From the NCBI GenBank assembly GCA_037179335.1, contig JAKZHN010000004.1:248001-312000 (forward strand): a stretch of DNA of 64,000 nt. Direction: 5' to 3'. The number at the start of each line of letters is the position of its first letter. Position 1 is the first letter of the stretch. The position numbers were made by a program, and so were the translations under genes. Origin of the DNA: Cyclaneusma minus. Taxonomy: Eukaryota; Ascomycota; Leotiomycetes; Marthamycetales; Marthamycetaceae. Positions 44,534 through 55,452 of the stretch are shown piece after piece. The notes beneath the pieces were generated by a model. The model was not told the origin of the DNA, searched no databases, and saw nothing but the letters and a program-made list of their open reading frames with translations.

Positions 44534-45540
44534 ACCAACGAACAAATTCGTAATCTTAGCTTTCTATCTTTAGTCGCTTCGAATAGTCGTGGCCAACTCA
44601 AAATTCTTAGTGACACAATAATTCACAACATTTGTTGGCACAAGCGGTGAGGACAAGGAAAGAGGGCTTGTACTAGTAGTGCCATGGGAGTTTGAGGTCT
44701 GAGAAAAAGAGGTACGACAGCAAAGGCTACAGCCATGTCAAAGGAGTCAACCTGTTTCTGGCTGCCAGTCAGCAGTCAAGGAGCGACCGAGCGAGGGTTG
44801 CACTTGGCACACATCTTCCCTCGCATGTCAGCAGGAATCTTCCAAACGGGATGGGAAAGGAGTCGAAATTGAATGAAACGAATTCTCTCTGACCTAGTCT
44901 CTCATGTAATATTACAATTATCAGTCTTCGTCTTGAATGAGAAGTGTCAAATTAAACATGATCTGCTGACACCGCTAATAAGAGGTGCACGAGTGAGAAG
45001 AAAGTTCGAACTATCAAAACAACTGCAAGAAGCCAGGCCTATTCCCGCATGGGCAGCGCACTCGTGGATAAAGGAAGTGGAACGACCTAGAACTGGTATA
45101 CGGAACAGGGCCGTCCACCTCTCGTCCAGTGCTCTGCTGCCTTAAACCCCCCTGGCCCGTAGTCCTCCTAATCCCACAATCATCACCCCAGCTGTATTCT
45201 TATACTTGCGTGGCCCTTCCATCGTGCGTATATAATGAAGTTCTTCGCGCCATCTTTAAAAGGTCCTCAAAGCTCAAAGCTCAAAGATGCTTGCTTGTCT
45301 AATAACCATACCAGCTTTCAGATGCCTCTCTCTCTCCTCATGAAACCAAGGCCGTTTTCTTTTTTTCTGGAATTCCACGGCGGCTGAATGTCTCGTAATT
45401 CATGATAGTGGGGTATCGATTTTTCGTTTTTGGGAAATCACAATATCATGCAGACATAGCCGTCATCGAATCCATGCAACAGCACGGCCTCGCTTTCTCG
45501 CTTTGAAATTCGTCGCTCGAGCGCCCAGAAACGGGCAAGC
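44534..45540. other. intergenic with a second GH47 C-terminal fragment
   Basis: The stretch contains the GH47 tail relic at 44,807-44,872 (listed separately) and the 3' flank of PKC1. The rest shows no gene. Confidence 0.4.
44807..44872 (+). pseudogene. diverged second copy of the GH47 C-terminal end
   Basis: Twenty-two codons read AHIFPRMSAG then GIFQTGWERSRN and a stop. They match the end of the GH47 gene 340 bp upstream (AHVFPRMEMG, GMFQTGWERS). The DNA shows cgggatgggaaaggagt in both. Nothing else of the gene is nearby, so this is a terminal fragment left by a tandem duplication or deletion. Confidence 0.75.
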
Positions 45541-48500
45541 TCATACTAGGTCGCCGCAGTAGGAGAAGCCGCGGAATTCCTCCTGCATGGCCTGGGAAAG
45601 AACTATGCATGGTATTAGCTGGCTGCTTGTCTACACCAGAATCCGAAAGGTAACGTACCGGACTGCACAGGAGTGAGAACAGGGGTGACACTAGTGAACT
45701 CAGAGTCGAAGTTGCTAGTATCGGTAGCACTCTTGATCTGAGGCAAGAAGGGAGGCTGAACTCTCTTGTGGTAGATATCATCCCAGTTGATGTTGCGGAA
45801 GAAGGGCTGGCTCATGATCTCCTGAGCGTCAGTTGGTCCGCTTCCGAGACGCATGTCAGGCTCGCGAGTCAAGAGCTTTTGCAAGATAGACACGGAGTCA
45901 CGAGGCATGTGGATCGGGTACAGAGGTTCATCGGCAAGGATAGCATCGTAGATTTCGTCTTCATCCTCACCACGGAATGGTGATTGTTGAAGAAGCATCT
46001 GGTAAATCAGAACACCGAATGCCCACCAATCAACAGCGCGGCCGTATTTCTTGTCGAGCAAGATCTGTCACAGGTCAGTAAAGCGGAACATCGACGTTCT
46101 CACAAGAGTAACTTACCTCGGGAGCCATAAATTCAGGGGTACCACAGAAAGTGCTCGTAGTGGAACCGTACCACATATCCTCCTTGCAAAGACCGTAATC
46201 TGCCACCTTGATGTGACCATCAAGAGTAAGCATGATGTTGTCGAGCTTCAGATCACGGTAGATGACACCGTTCTCGTGGAAGTACTTCAACGCCAAGCAG
46301 ACTTCAGCAGCATAGAACTGTGCTCTCTTTGTGCCGAACTGTCCTCGCTGAATGTGCAACATCAAATCACCACCACTGATGTACTCCATGACGAAGTAAA
46401 TACGCGTCTCAGTCTGGAAGCAAGCGTGAAGGTTCAGCAAGAAAGGATGACGCTCCTTGTTTGCAATCAAGAACACTCGCTTTTCCGATCTCGTGCTCTC
46501 GACTTCATCGTTCTCAATGATGAACTCCTTCTTGAGTACCTTGATGGCATAAAGCTTCTTATGCGTCTTGGTCTCAGCCAACATGACCTTACCAAAGTTA
46601 CCTTTTCCGAGCACAGCCAGAAAGTTAAAGTTGTCCAGACCAATCCTTCTGCCAGTTCCTCGCTCATCGGCAGGAGGAGCTGGTTTTCTGACAACTTGAC
46701 CCGCTTGAGTATCTGGCGCACCTGGCGCACCTGGGGCTCCTGAGGCTCCCGGGGCAGGTTGAGGTGTGTATGGTAGTTGCTGCTGCTGAGGAGGCTGCTT
46801 CTGGGGAACAGGTTGCTGCGGTTGCTGCTGTGGGGCCTGCTGGGCTGGTGGAGCGTTGAACTTGGCATAAGCGGCAGGGTTGTATGCTGGCTGCTGTTGT
46901 TGGGGTTGTCCATATCCTCCATCAGATGGCGGTGGTGTACCGTAGCCAGCCGACGTCCTTTGGCTTGGGTACGAGTCTGCTCTTGGTTGGTAAACGTTTC
47001 TTTGTGATTGCGACGAGTTTCGTTGACCAGCCATTGCTGCTGCTGCCGCAGCCGCAGCAGAGTTGGAGGATCCTCTGCGGTCAGCTGGTGGTGGTCGACT
47101 ACTTGAAGGAGACGTCGGACCTTGGCTTTGTTGTTGCTGCTGAGCGTACATCGTTTTGGCTGCTTCAGTAGCCTCGATAGAGACACTTGATGAGGGACCA
47201 AAAGACGTAGTCCGTGGGGGCCGCTCGCCTTCAGACACGGATGAGGCATACGATGCTCGGTCAGCTGGCTGGGCAGGTCGATCTTGCCCCGGTGGCTTGC
47301 CGGTGCTTGCTCTCAAAGTGTCCTTGAGCATCGAGCCGCTGCCTCCTTGACTGCGTTTCTGTTTCCTGATACCGTCAAGAATTACATTTGCCACAGCCAT
47401 CGACATACCGCAAAAGTCGGGCACTAGGTGCTGACATTGAGCGTGGCACGTCAAGGAGCATTCTAAACCAAGTTAGCTTTGAGTGCTTGAAACTCTGGAA
47501 ACCACCAGCAACTTCGTAGTACGTACCTGAACATTTTCTGCAATTCTTCTTGCCAAAGGGTAGGATGTATCCACAGTGGCAGCACCAGTTTGCACTCATA
47601 TTCGAGAATTTCTCGAAGCGATGAGGAATACGATGATTGATCTTCTCTTCCTCCGGATCGGTTTCGGCATTTGACTTGCTGATACACTTGGTGACCACAC
47701 TTGTGTAGCACTTTGTATGACAAGTGTACTTGCAGTCCTCACATTGCATACCAGCCGAATACTTGAGGAAGTCTCCACACAATGCGCAACGCATGATGTT
47801 GTAGAATTGCTGAGTGACGAACTTGTGTCCGTACATCTCGTGGACTTCCTCCTTCCGCTGTCTGATAGCGCCCTTTCGGTTGAGACCAAGATCCACGGGT
47901 CGTCGGTCCTTTGCCTGCTTCGTGAAGCTTATGGTCATATGGATCTGACCAGCAGGTTCAAGGGCAAACCAAGCATCGATCGGCTGTGCTGCTGTTGGAG
48001 CATTGGGAGCTGGAGCATTAAGATTCTGGCCGTGGGGTGGAGGGGAACCAAGCGGCTGTTGTTGACCAGGGTTCATGTTGAATTGGCCAGGGGCTCCGGC
48101 TCCTCCACCCACAGAACCATTCGCCATTCTGTCGGCTGAGACCCAACCTGAACTGTTGATCTCCGCTTCAATCTTCTTGCGACGCATTTCCTCGACAATG
48201 TCTGAGATGCGAATCCACAACAGTCCGATAGGCAGGAGGTAGTCTTCGGGTTTGTCGTAAACCGTCAGTTCCATCTCGTTGGCCTTGTCGACGCTGATGT
48301 TAAACTGCTCTGCTTCCCATTTGTCGTTGCGAGATGTCTTAGTACGGGCAACCACGTTATCTTCAACCTTGACGGCAACAGTTGTGTCGGGTCCTCGAGA
48401 AAACATCTTCTTCGTAGCGGGGTGGTCGACGTCCTTGACTGCGTGTATACGAATAGTCAACATACCAGTCAGGGGCTTGCGCATGTTGGGCGTGTTGATG

Positions 48501-49307
48501 CTGTCGTCGTCAGGAGCATCGGCCGAGCTCTCCATGTCAATATGTAGGTCCTCATATCTTTTGAGAGCTTGTTTCAGAAGTTGTATCTTCTGCTGACTCT
48601 CCACCTTTCGACCTGCAGCATCTGCACGACTCTTTCTGTCTCCTTCCATCTGGTAGAGCTGCACCATCTTCTCAATACCTTTCAGGTATTGTTGTTCCAC
48701 ATTCAACTTAAACTCCAGTTGTGAAAGCATAAGCTGTATTCTGGGACCGAGATACGGCGTATCGTACTTGATTAGATCTACAAGGATTTATTAGTAACGG
48801 CCATCCGGTGCAACGCGATTCTATTTACGTACCCAGCTTGGTGAAATTTGGTCGTGATTTTGCTACACCCTGTCCCGGCGCCGGCGGAGCGTAGGGATGT
48901 CTGGGCGGCATTATGTCACCATGGCCACCCACGTTGCTGTAATCCTTTGTACCATATCCACCCGCTTCCTCGATGTAGTTGCCTCTTGCATCTTTGGGCG
49001 GCGGCGTGGGCGGTGCACTGGTGGTGTTGGCCCGGATGGTGCTTTGTGACCAGTTTGTCGAGCTGCTGCCTCCGGAATTCAAGCTCATGTTCTCCATTCC
49101 GCGTCCAACCTTCCGCGCCTCGAGTTCTCTGAGACGCTCCTCCAGGTACTGGATGTTGCGTCGGCCCTCGCGCATCTGGTTATCGAGCTTGGATCTGACT
49201 TGGTCATTGTTGGTCTGCTGGCGCATGGAGTTGGCAGCGTTGAGCAGGGCCTTCTCGCGCTCAATCTTCTTGTAGGCCTGGCTAAGGGCCTCATCGTCGT
49301 TGTTCAT
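45541..49307 (-). CDS. PKC1: protein kinase C (fungal Pkc1)
   Basis: Five exons (49307-48833, 48777-47527, 47462-46117, 46064-45659, 45602-45541) encode about 1179 residues. Start at MNNDDEALSQAYKK. Two HR1-like coiled-coil regions that bind Rho1 (REKALLNAANSMRQQ; FKLNVEQQYLKGIEKMVQLY) flank a Pro/Gly linker. A C2-like domain follows (GMLTIRIHAVKDVDHPATKK), then two C1 zinc domains (HKFVTQQFYNIMRCALCGDF; HRFEKFSNMSANWCCHCG, the second split by an intron), and a Gln/Pro-rich linker. The AGC kinase domain has LGKGNFGKVMLAE, YAIKVLKKEF, YRDLKLDN, ADYGLCKE (DYG in place of DFG, usual for this family) and an AGC tail ending AMQEEFRGFSYCGDLV. It drives the cell-wall integrity MAPK cascade. The last exon is placed by splice logic. 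Confidence 0.96.
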
Positions 49308-51019
49308 GGTGACGGCTGGCCGTTGGTCCTCGACCGTGGGTGCCGGTGGTGTTTGGGCCTTGGTGCCCTGGATTGTCGTATGTGGGGTTGAGGAGGGCGG
49401 CAACAACCTTCCGCTTGTCGACCACGGCAGCGGGACTGCGTGACTTGAGGCTTCAGCGGGCCGGACACTCTGCAATCGGCCGCGATGCTCTTTTGAAAAA
49501 GAGTTTTCAGCTCTTGGCTTCGCTGCGCAGCTTCGCACTTAGCAAGAGAGTGCGTACGGAGGGGTGCTTGTTGCTTTTGCGGAGTCGCGTTTCCAGGCAG
49601 AGCATGGACCGTGTGAGGATGGAGATAGCGACTTACGCTAGCCTAAACGAACGTCGGCCCTGCTATCCCCGGACACCACCAAATGCCTCGCTGGACACCA
49701 GTCACAGCTTTGGCTTTTTTTAAATGACACATTCAACTGCTCTCAGTCTTCTTGTGCCTCTCTCACCATTTGCGCCACTCTATCTTTCTTACCTGGGTTT
49801 TCTTTGTTTATCTTGCTCCTTCCTGACTACCTACTTGGGTGATCTCCCCGATTCCCAATCATTCGAGTTCGTCTTCCCGCTTTTCTTGTTACTTGCATAA
49901 CGACAAAGAGAGTCCAATTGCTCAAGGACAGAAAGTGCTGCCTGCCTCGGTCCTAGCATTTCTGTTCCTCTGTTTTGTACTATCATCGAACAATGCCTTT
50001 CTACATGACATATCCCTCAATGGCGAATTTTTTTCCAAAATTCAAAGAAAAGGCCACGCCATCAAGTTGACGAAGCTTTGTACTTGTTCGCTTTGAGCAA
50101 TAGTGAGGAACTTTGTTCGCGCTCGCCCAAGGAGGGGTTCGGCTCCAAAACTCCCGCCCGTTCCCTTCTTTTGTCCAATCATTGGCCTCAAAAGTGTATC
50201 ACCACTGCATCAATGTTGCTTCGTTCTTACATATTATGTCATAAGCTCCTGATTTATTTCTCGTAATCGGAGAGATCGGCAAACTCTCCCAGCATTCTCC
50301 AACCTTCCCAAAACATCCCCACTGTGATTCAGATCCGAAACATCTAAGAGCCTGGCCTTAGATAACGGCAAGGAAGTCTGGAATTGAAAGACGCTGACAG
50401 CTGAAGGAATCCCTGGAAAATGGGAAGTACTACTTACTCCGGAATTGTATTTACTGACAAGTCTATCAAGTTGGGCTATGTACAGCCAACAGTAGCTCGA
50501 ATCACACACTAATTAATTCTACGTCCATGGGCTATACGAATGACCTCAGCTAGGTACACTCTTAATTGAGCAATGAGCTGGAATCCAGCCTGCAGTACGG
50601 TTCACTTCACTTGCTTTACCTGTGTTTGGTAATTCACAATGAATACTGAATTCGTTTTTACAATGATTCTGCTGTCCTTTTGGTTTTGCCATATTACGTC
50701 CTCTTCCCATATTACACTGCTACCTCATCTCCTCCTCAGTTCTCTTTCACCCAACCATATTTCCTTCAATCACACTTGTAGCCGCTTCAATTATTATTTG
50801 ACCTTCTCAATACCCTCCTTCAATTTGCCAATGGCTCCCGTTTAGCTCGTCAATCACCCACCGGTTTCTCCCTTGTGCTGCTCTTTCATACCTCAGGGCC
50901 AGATATAAAACATGTCCAGCAATTTTTGCTGCATCCAGGCCACGAATCTAAGTCATGTGTGCAAAATCGTCCCCAATCGATATCAAAAACCCCTCAAGTG
51001 TTTGATAACAAGCTCTTTC
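49308..51019. other. 1.7 kb upstream of PKC1 to the tRNA gene
   Basis: The stretch holds the PKC1 5' leader and promoter. A pyrimidine-rich tract spans about 49,740-49,900. No other gene is supported. Confidence 0.4.
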
Positions 51020-51107
51020 CCCTCGGTAGTTTAGTTGGTTATAGCGTCGGACTGTAATGGAATTTCTGATCATCCGAATGTCACCGGTTCGACTCCGGTC
51101 TGAGGGA
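51020..51107 (+). tRNA. tRNA-Tyr (anticodon GTA) with a short intron
   Basis: The acceptor arm CCCTCGG pairs with CTGAGGG at the 3' end (one G-T pair), with discriminator A. A D-arm with agttggtt, the anticodon stem TCGGA/TCCGA enclosing CTGTAA, and the T-arm accggttcgactccggt are all present. The anticodon is GTA. About 14 nt (tggaatttctgatc) are inserted after position 37, the canonical place for eukaryotic tRNA introns, and tRNA-Tyr is normally intron-bearing in fungi. Box A and box B sequences for RNA polymerase III are present within it. Confidence 0.95.
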
Positions 51108-51473
51108 ATATACTTTTTGCACATTTTCTGGCCCCTGAGTCTCTTTTGTCTATGGATGGAAAATAAGCCAATGAAGTTAGAGGCATACAATTGAGGGTAT
51201 AGACTAGACTGCCTTTTCTACTTTGAGCAAACGTACAATCACGTGACCACGTCCTTCCCGCCATTTTACATTTTTTTTTTTGCATTCATAGCTCTCACTC
51301 AGAGTCACTCTTTATCACAAATTTTCACAAATTGAAAGTCTTCAATTGTCGTCTAAAAGACATATGTAGAAGACGCTAGAAGCTCTCAAAGGAGAGTATC
51401 ATGTATTTAGAGAGGGCTCCTTTCCCCAAGAGCTTTCCTCTCCAATTGACACCAATCACCTCTCCAGGCCTCT
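51108..51473. other. intergenic, tRNA 3' flank to Cys-rich gene A
   Basis: A poly-T run at about 51,270 lies 160 bp past the tRNA; a closer T-run is weak (tacttttt at 51,109-51,117). Nothing else. Confidence 0.35.
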
Positions 51474-51854
51474 TTAAAAATCTGAAATCTCTTCTCTTTC
51501 CAGCCCAGACCTTTCGAAGAAATCCACCGCTCCATTGTCCAATTCCCCTATCCACCACCACCACCTCTTCCTCCTCCCCCTCCCCCTAAACCGAGGCACG
51601 CCTAGTTTGTTCTCCTCCCCATTCTCCATCACCCCACCACATCTCTTCGATTCAGCAGCCACAGCATCAATCCAAGCAGCAGTGGCGGCCTGGCTAGCAG
51701 CCTGGCAGTTCATGCAAATGATCTCGTAGTCGTTGGGGCTGTGGGTTCTGCGGTGTTGACAGGTTTGATTGCCGTATGCCATGGGACATAGGGTGTAGGG
51801 ATAGAGGATGTAGGTTTTGCATTTGGAGCAGCGGCGGATGGTGCGGGTGCACAT
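51474..51854 (-). CDS. small Cys-rich protein, paralog A (126 aa)
   Basis: It starts MCTRTIRRCSKCKTYILYP at 51854 directly after an intron acceptor (ccccag-A-ATG). The N-terminal half has Cys pairs (RCSKC, YTLCP, QTCQHR, EIICMNCQAA) suggestive of a small metal-binding fold; the C-terminal half is charged and Trp/Arg rich. An upstream exon on the same strand (around 52,015-52,090) ends in a GTTAGT donor, so the transcript probably has a 5'UTR intron of ~150 nt containing short repeats. The paralog at 53152-53511 has the same beginning (MCxRTxxRCxxCKxxI) and the same intron position. The family is unknown to me; such proteins occur widely in plant-associated and saprobic Leotiomycetes and Sordariomycetes without assigned function. 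Confidence 0.6.
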   Translation of the reverse strand: MCTRTIRRCSKCKTYILYPYTLCPMAYGNQTCQHRRTHSPNDYEIICMNCQAASQAATAAWIDAVAAESKRCGGVMENGEENKLGVPRFRGRGRRKRWWWWIGELDNGAVDFFERSGLEREEISDF

Positions 51855-51889
51855 TCTGGGGAATGGGTTAGAGGTGGATTTGGAGGGTG

Positions 51890-52005
51890 ATGTAGGGCTG
51901 GAAGGGGGTGCGAAGCTGAGGTGGAGAGGCGCGAATCTTGGGGGATACGAATCTGGGAGATGAAGCTAGAATGGGCAAAGGCGAAGCTATGGGGGAATAC
52001 TAACG
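51890..52005. repeat. short degenerate tandem repeats inside the 5' intron of paralog A
   Basis: Units of about 16-20 bp containing gcgaagctgaggtggagag or gaatctgggagatgaa follow one another across the putative intron. The same type of unit fills the corresponding intron of paralog B. Confidence 0.55.
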
Positions 52006-52194
52006 TGAGAGATTGGTCTTTGTCGATGGGAAGTGGGTATGGCTTGTAATTGCTGGTGGTGGATATTTCGTAAGCTTTGGGGTTCAATAGACGGTGCTTG
52101 GTGGTTATTTAGGGATTGGGAAAGAATTGGGAAAGTAAAGGGTATGGGATTGTCTGGAGGCTGCTATTTACTACCATATGCGCGCGATCTGGAC

Positions 52195-52568
52195 AGGGAC
52201 GGTTTTCGAACATCTTATTCGAGCGCATATTAGCATTACTTTGCCCGAGCAGTATTGGTATTCTTCCGAGCGCAAATTTGAGCGATATTCTGGATGAAAA
52301 GGGGAAGTGCAACGGGGTTTGTGAGCCTAGTATGGTGATTATTCGTGTCCAAAGTATTGAGAAGTCCAAGTCTAACCGTTTCTTTTCAGGATCTGCTCCT
52401 GACATCTTTGGACAGGGGATTGTCAATCCTATTAGCATCATCCTGTCTGTGACTATGATGATCCAGTACTCTCTTGACCATTCTGCCAAGGCTGCTAAAG
52501 AAGAAGTTCGTCGTACCATCGAGAGGGGCGTGAGGACAGGATACCAGATGATTATTGAGCAATATTAA
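52195..52568 (+). pseudogene. C-terminal fragment of 3-isopropylmalate dehydrogenase (or close relative)
   Basis: The second part reads GSAPDIFGQGIVNPISIILS, VTMMIQYSLDHSAKAAKEEV and RRTIERGVRTGY, which is the end of the isocitrate/isopropylmalate dehydrogenase fold (family consensus GSAPDIAGKGIANP). Before it, SSIGILPSANLSD and CEPS match the preceding SLGLLPSAS/YEP blocks. An intron-like gap (gtgattattcg to cttttcag, ~52,337-52,389) separates them, but the junction is one base out of frame. The FGDILSD motif is replaced by SNILFERIL. No N-terminal two thirds exist nearby. A dead fragment of a leucine-biosynthesis paralog, or of a tartrate dehydrogenase, lying between the two Cys-rich paralogs. 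Confidence 0.72.
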
Positions 52569-53151
52569 CGATTAAAGTCTGCGACTGACAGGCATCTTGT
52601 CACTTGATAGTGGGTCAGGAGATGCGGCAAAGGAGCTTGTGTGACTACGACTGCAATGAGAGCAGAAGGAGAAGAGACAGGGTGAAGAGGATGTTGGGGT
52701 TGTGAATATCGGTTAAGCAATAATGGTGGATGTAGCTTCGCATTTGTGGCGTGGCAATGGTGTCCAGGAGATTGAGCAGGTCGTGACAGGTTTGGAGTCA
52801 ACGTCTCCATAAAACATTTGAACGGCCATTAATGTACTCTTCTAGAGTGAAGTACTGCTCTGCTTTCCTTGTATTTTTCTGTGTTCTACAGTTCTCTTTG
52901 CTAAATGCAATTCCTACGACTACCTCAGTATTTTATATCATTTGCTGTATCACGTCCCTATCATGTAATGATCAGTTTGCCGTTCCACCATTATATCTTC
53001 TGCTGTTTTACATTCTCTTTACCTCAAGAGATCTCACCTCAATATCACACATTTGCACAACTTGGTAGTCTTCCAGTTTGGAACCTCTTCTTGTTTGATG
53101 TTTCACGGAAAAGTTTCACTGAAGCGTTGTACAATCCATGCCCTGATGCCC
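52569..53151. other. intergenic between the dehydrogenase fragment and Cys-rich paralog B
   Basis: AT-richer than the surroundings. A T-rich stretch spans 52,850-53,040, where overlapping plus-strand frames of hydrophobic residues arise by composition. No gene is supported. Confidence 0.35.
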
Positions 53152-53511
53152 CTATTTGTTGGTCTCCTCCTCACCCTTCTCCTCATGGCCCTTCTTCTCT
53201 TTGCTCTGCATACCCCGCGAAGCACGAGCAGCCAAGAAAGCCTGAAGCATAGCCTCTCCGTCTTCTCGGTCCACCTCGTATCCTTCCTCCTCCTCGACAC
53301 AATCGGCGGCAATCTTGGCGTCGCTCAAGTGAGGGAAGTTGAATTTGAGGACGAAGCGTATGGCAGTGCAATACTTGCACTTGCGTCTTGCGTCCGAGAC
53401 GGTCTGGCGGTTCTCGCATTCTCCCAAGAACTTCCAGGGGTTGCACTCGTTCCAAGGCGAGTGAATAAGGACCTTGCAGCGCGTGCAGCGCCAATTTGTG
53501 CGGAAACACAT
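53152..53511 (-). CDS. small Cys-rich protein, paralog B (119 aa)
   Basis: It starts MCFRTNWRCTRCKVLIHSP at 53511, again right after an AG acceptor (tatccag-A-ATG). Cys pairs are RCTRC, NECNP, GECENR and KCKYC; then comes LSDAKIAADCVEEEEGYEV and a Lys/Glu-rich tail. The shared spacing MCxRTxxRCxxCKxxIxxP with paralog A, and a matching upstream intron (donor cctcac-GTGAGT near 53,725), indicate duplication of the whole transcription unit. The C-termini have diverged strongly. Function is unknown; a zinc-binding role is only inferred from the Cys pairs. Confidence 0.62.
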   Translation of the reverse strand: MCFRTNWRCTRCKVLIHSPWNECNPWKFLGECENRQTVSDARRKCKYCTAIRFVLKFNFPHLSDAKIAADCVEEEEGYEVDREDGEAMLQAFLAARASRGMQSKEKKGHEEKGEEETNK

Positions 53512-53565
53512 TCTGGATAGACATGAGGTGTTAGTACCTAATCTAGGCTAGAATGTGGTGGAGAT

Positions 53566-53715
53566 GCGAAGCTGGGAGGTGATGCAAGGGTCGGGTAAAG
53601 GACACAAAGCTGGGAAATGAATGCGAAGCTCGCGTGAGCGACGCAAAGTTGGGTGAGATCGAATCTGCGGTGGGGAGATACAAAGCTGGTAAGGATATGT
53701 GAAGCTGCGAGAGAG
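53566..53715. repeat. tandem 18-20 bp repeats in the 5' intron of paralog B
   Basis: About eight consecutive units resemble gcgaagctgggaggtgat, including acaaagctgggaaatgaat, gcaaagttgggtgagatc and acaaagctggtaaggatat. They occupy most of the putative intron between about 53,518 and 53,725. Confidence 0.75.
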
Positions 53716-54154
53716 ATACTCACGTGAGGATATTGTCTTTGACTGGTGTTGAAGAAAGGATGTGCCTTGTGATTGTCTGCTCGGTGGATGGTTTGCGAGC
53801 TTTGGGGGTGAGACAGTGTGGTGGTTTTCTGGGGATCGAGGAAGGACTGGTGAGATGGGTTGACTCTGGACTGGCACCGTCCGTGGGACTGACAGCGCTC
53901 CGGGGAATTGACAGTGATCCGGGGAACTGACACTGTCCGGAGCCATCACAGGGTTCTTTACTTCACTCACTATCATACAGAAGTGCTATGTGACGGCCAG
54001 GTCAGTCTCAGGGTGGCCAGCCTCGCGGTTCAGAAGTCGGATGTGTCCCTCGAGAACGCACTCTTGTAAAGAGAAAGCCAACTATATGTGCCACTGAAGG
54101 CAAATGTGATTTCTCCTGATCATACTATGTACTTCACTCAGCCCACTTGCCATA

Positions 54155-54468
54155 TCAGAGGTTTCCTCCAGTCAAGTTGGGGTCATGGAGGTCAGCCTTG
54201 ATCAGATTGGCGTAGCTAAGACTCGCTCCAATCAATTGGCAGCAGTGAGGTTGGCGGCAACAAGTGAGGCTCCAATGCAGTTCAAAGCGCTGAAATTAGT
54301 TTTGATGGACAGGGCAGCACCAAACTTTGCTCCATTGAGCTTGCAATTGATAAATCTGGCACGAGTGCATTTGGCATTTGTGAACCTGCACCTGCTCACA
54401 AGTCTGAGACCATTGTCAAAGCGGCTCTGCTTGAGACTTGGTTGCCGAATCAAGGCAGGCCGTGGCAA
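54155..54468 (-). pseudogene. pentapeptide-repeat protein relic
   Basis: The minus strand reads FTNAKCTRARFINCKLNGAK, FGAALSIKTNFSALNCIGA and SLVAANLTAAN. It stops, then after a one-base shift near 54,235 continues LIGASLSYANLIKADLHDPN to a stop at 54,155. The five-residue periodicity with Ala/Ser/Cys before and Leu/Phe in the centre is the A(D/N)LxX pentapeptide pattern that forms a right-handed beta helix. A Met start lies at 54468 but the true 5' part is unclear. Such repeats are common in bacteria and rare in fungi. I read a broken gene; the single missing base could also be a sequencing error. Confidence 0.65.
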
Positions 54469-54469
54469 G

Positions 54470-55452
54470 CGAGACGAGATAAGGACGAGTACACCCGGGA
54501 ATATGACTCTGTGGGCGGTTAGTAGCGAGCAAGATGGAGTAGTGGCCTGGTTGTCGATGTACTAGTAGCAGACCTCAGGGCTGTTGTCCGACTACCTCGG
54601 AATCGAGATCGGCGACTTAGTTGACGGCATCCATGTCGACCAGATGGCTGACGGGAGCGCGTACCAGCTCTTGAAGTGCCACAACATCCGACTCTGCTTC
54701 CATGAGCAGGAGCAGCAAGAGGCACCAATCAGCCACCGGCAGCAGCGGCGCCTCCGAAGAGAAAGAACAAGTCGGATCTTCCGATAGCTTTCATAGGATC
54801 TCGCTCCCTGCAGTCATATCTCATCCCATTGGAGACGAATAAACTGTTTAATTACCGAACTGCCGCAGATTTATCTTGCTCGGGTGAAGGGAAGGGGTGA
54901 CGCTGGGAAAGGGTGGCAAAGGTAGATCTTGCGCGTGAAAGAAAAATAGCGAAGCCGTCTGAGAGTCAATCGGTAGCTAACAAGAGCTGTATGAAACTCA
55001 GAGGTCAGCGGGTCGTGAACGTCTGTTCTTGAGAGTTGCGCGGGGAAATAGGAGAGTGTCTTCCTGCACCTAGCGGAGGTTTCACTATGGACGCGGGAAT
55101 TGGATATAGAACCTGGAGGTCCAACAAAACGAACAGTCCCTAGATCCGAAAGTTAGCACCCATTCGTAGAGGCTATCTTAGCCACAGGAAGTCCTACCGG
55201 CTCCAAACATGTCCACCGGACTTAAATTCATGTACTTGGTCGGGAATATTCGTATATCATGAACAAAGCACTTGAAATGAGAAGCTTAAGATCAGTGTGC
55301 ATAGAATTCTATTGAGTGACATTCACCCATGTTCCATGCTAGGCAACTAGTCTGTGCCCCTTGCGAGTCGGATTGTACAATGATGTTCTCCGCCACTCCT
55401 AGACGCCAGTTGAAAGACCCAAACTCCTATCCATTTCCCATGTCATCGCTTC
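54470..55452. other. 0.98 kb without a supported gene, relic region
   Basis: Short minus-strand coding-like pieces in changing frames occur in the left 300 bp (for example DVVALQELVRAPVSHLVDMD near 54,630). The rest shows nothing. Confidence 0.3.
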
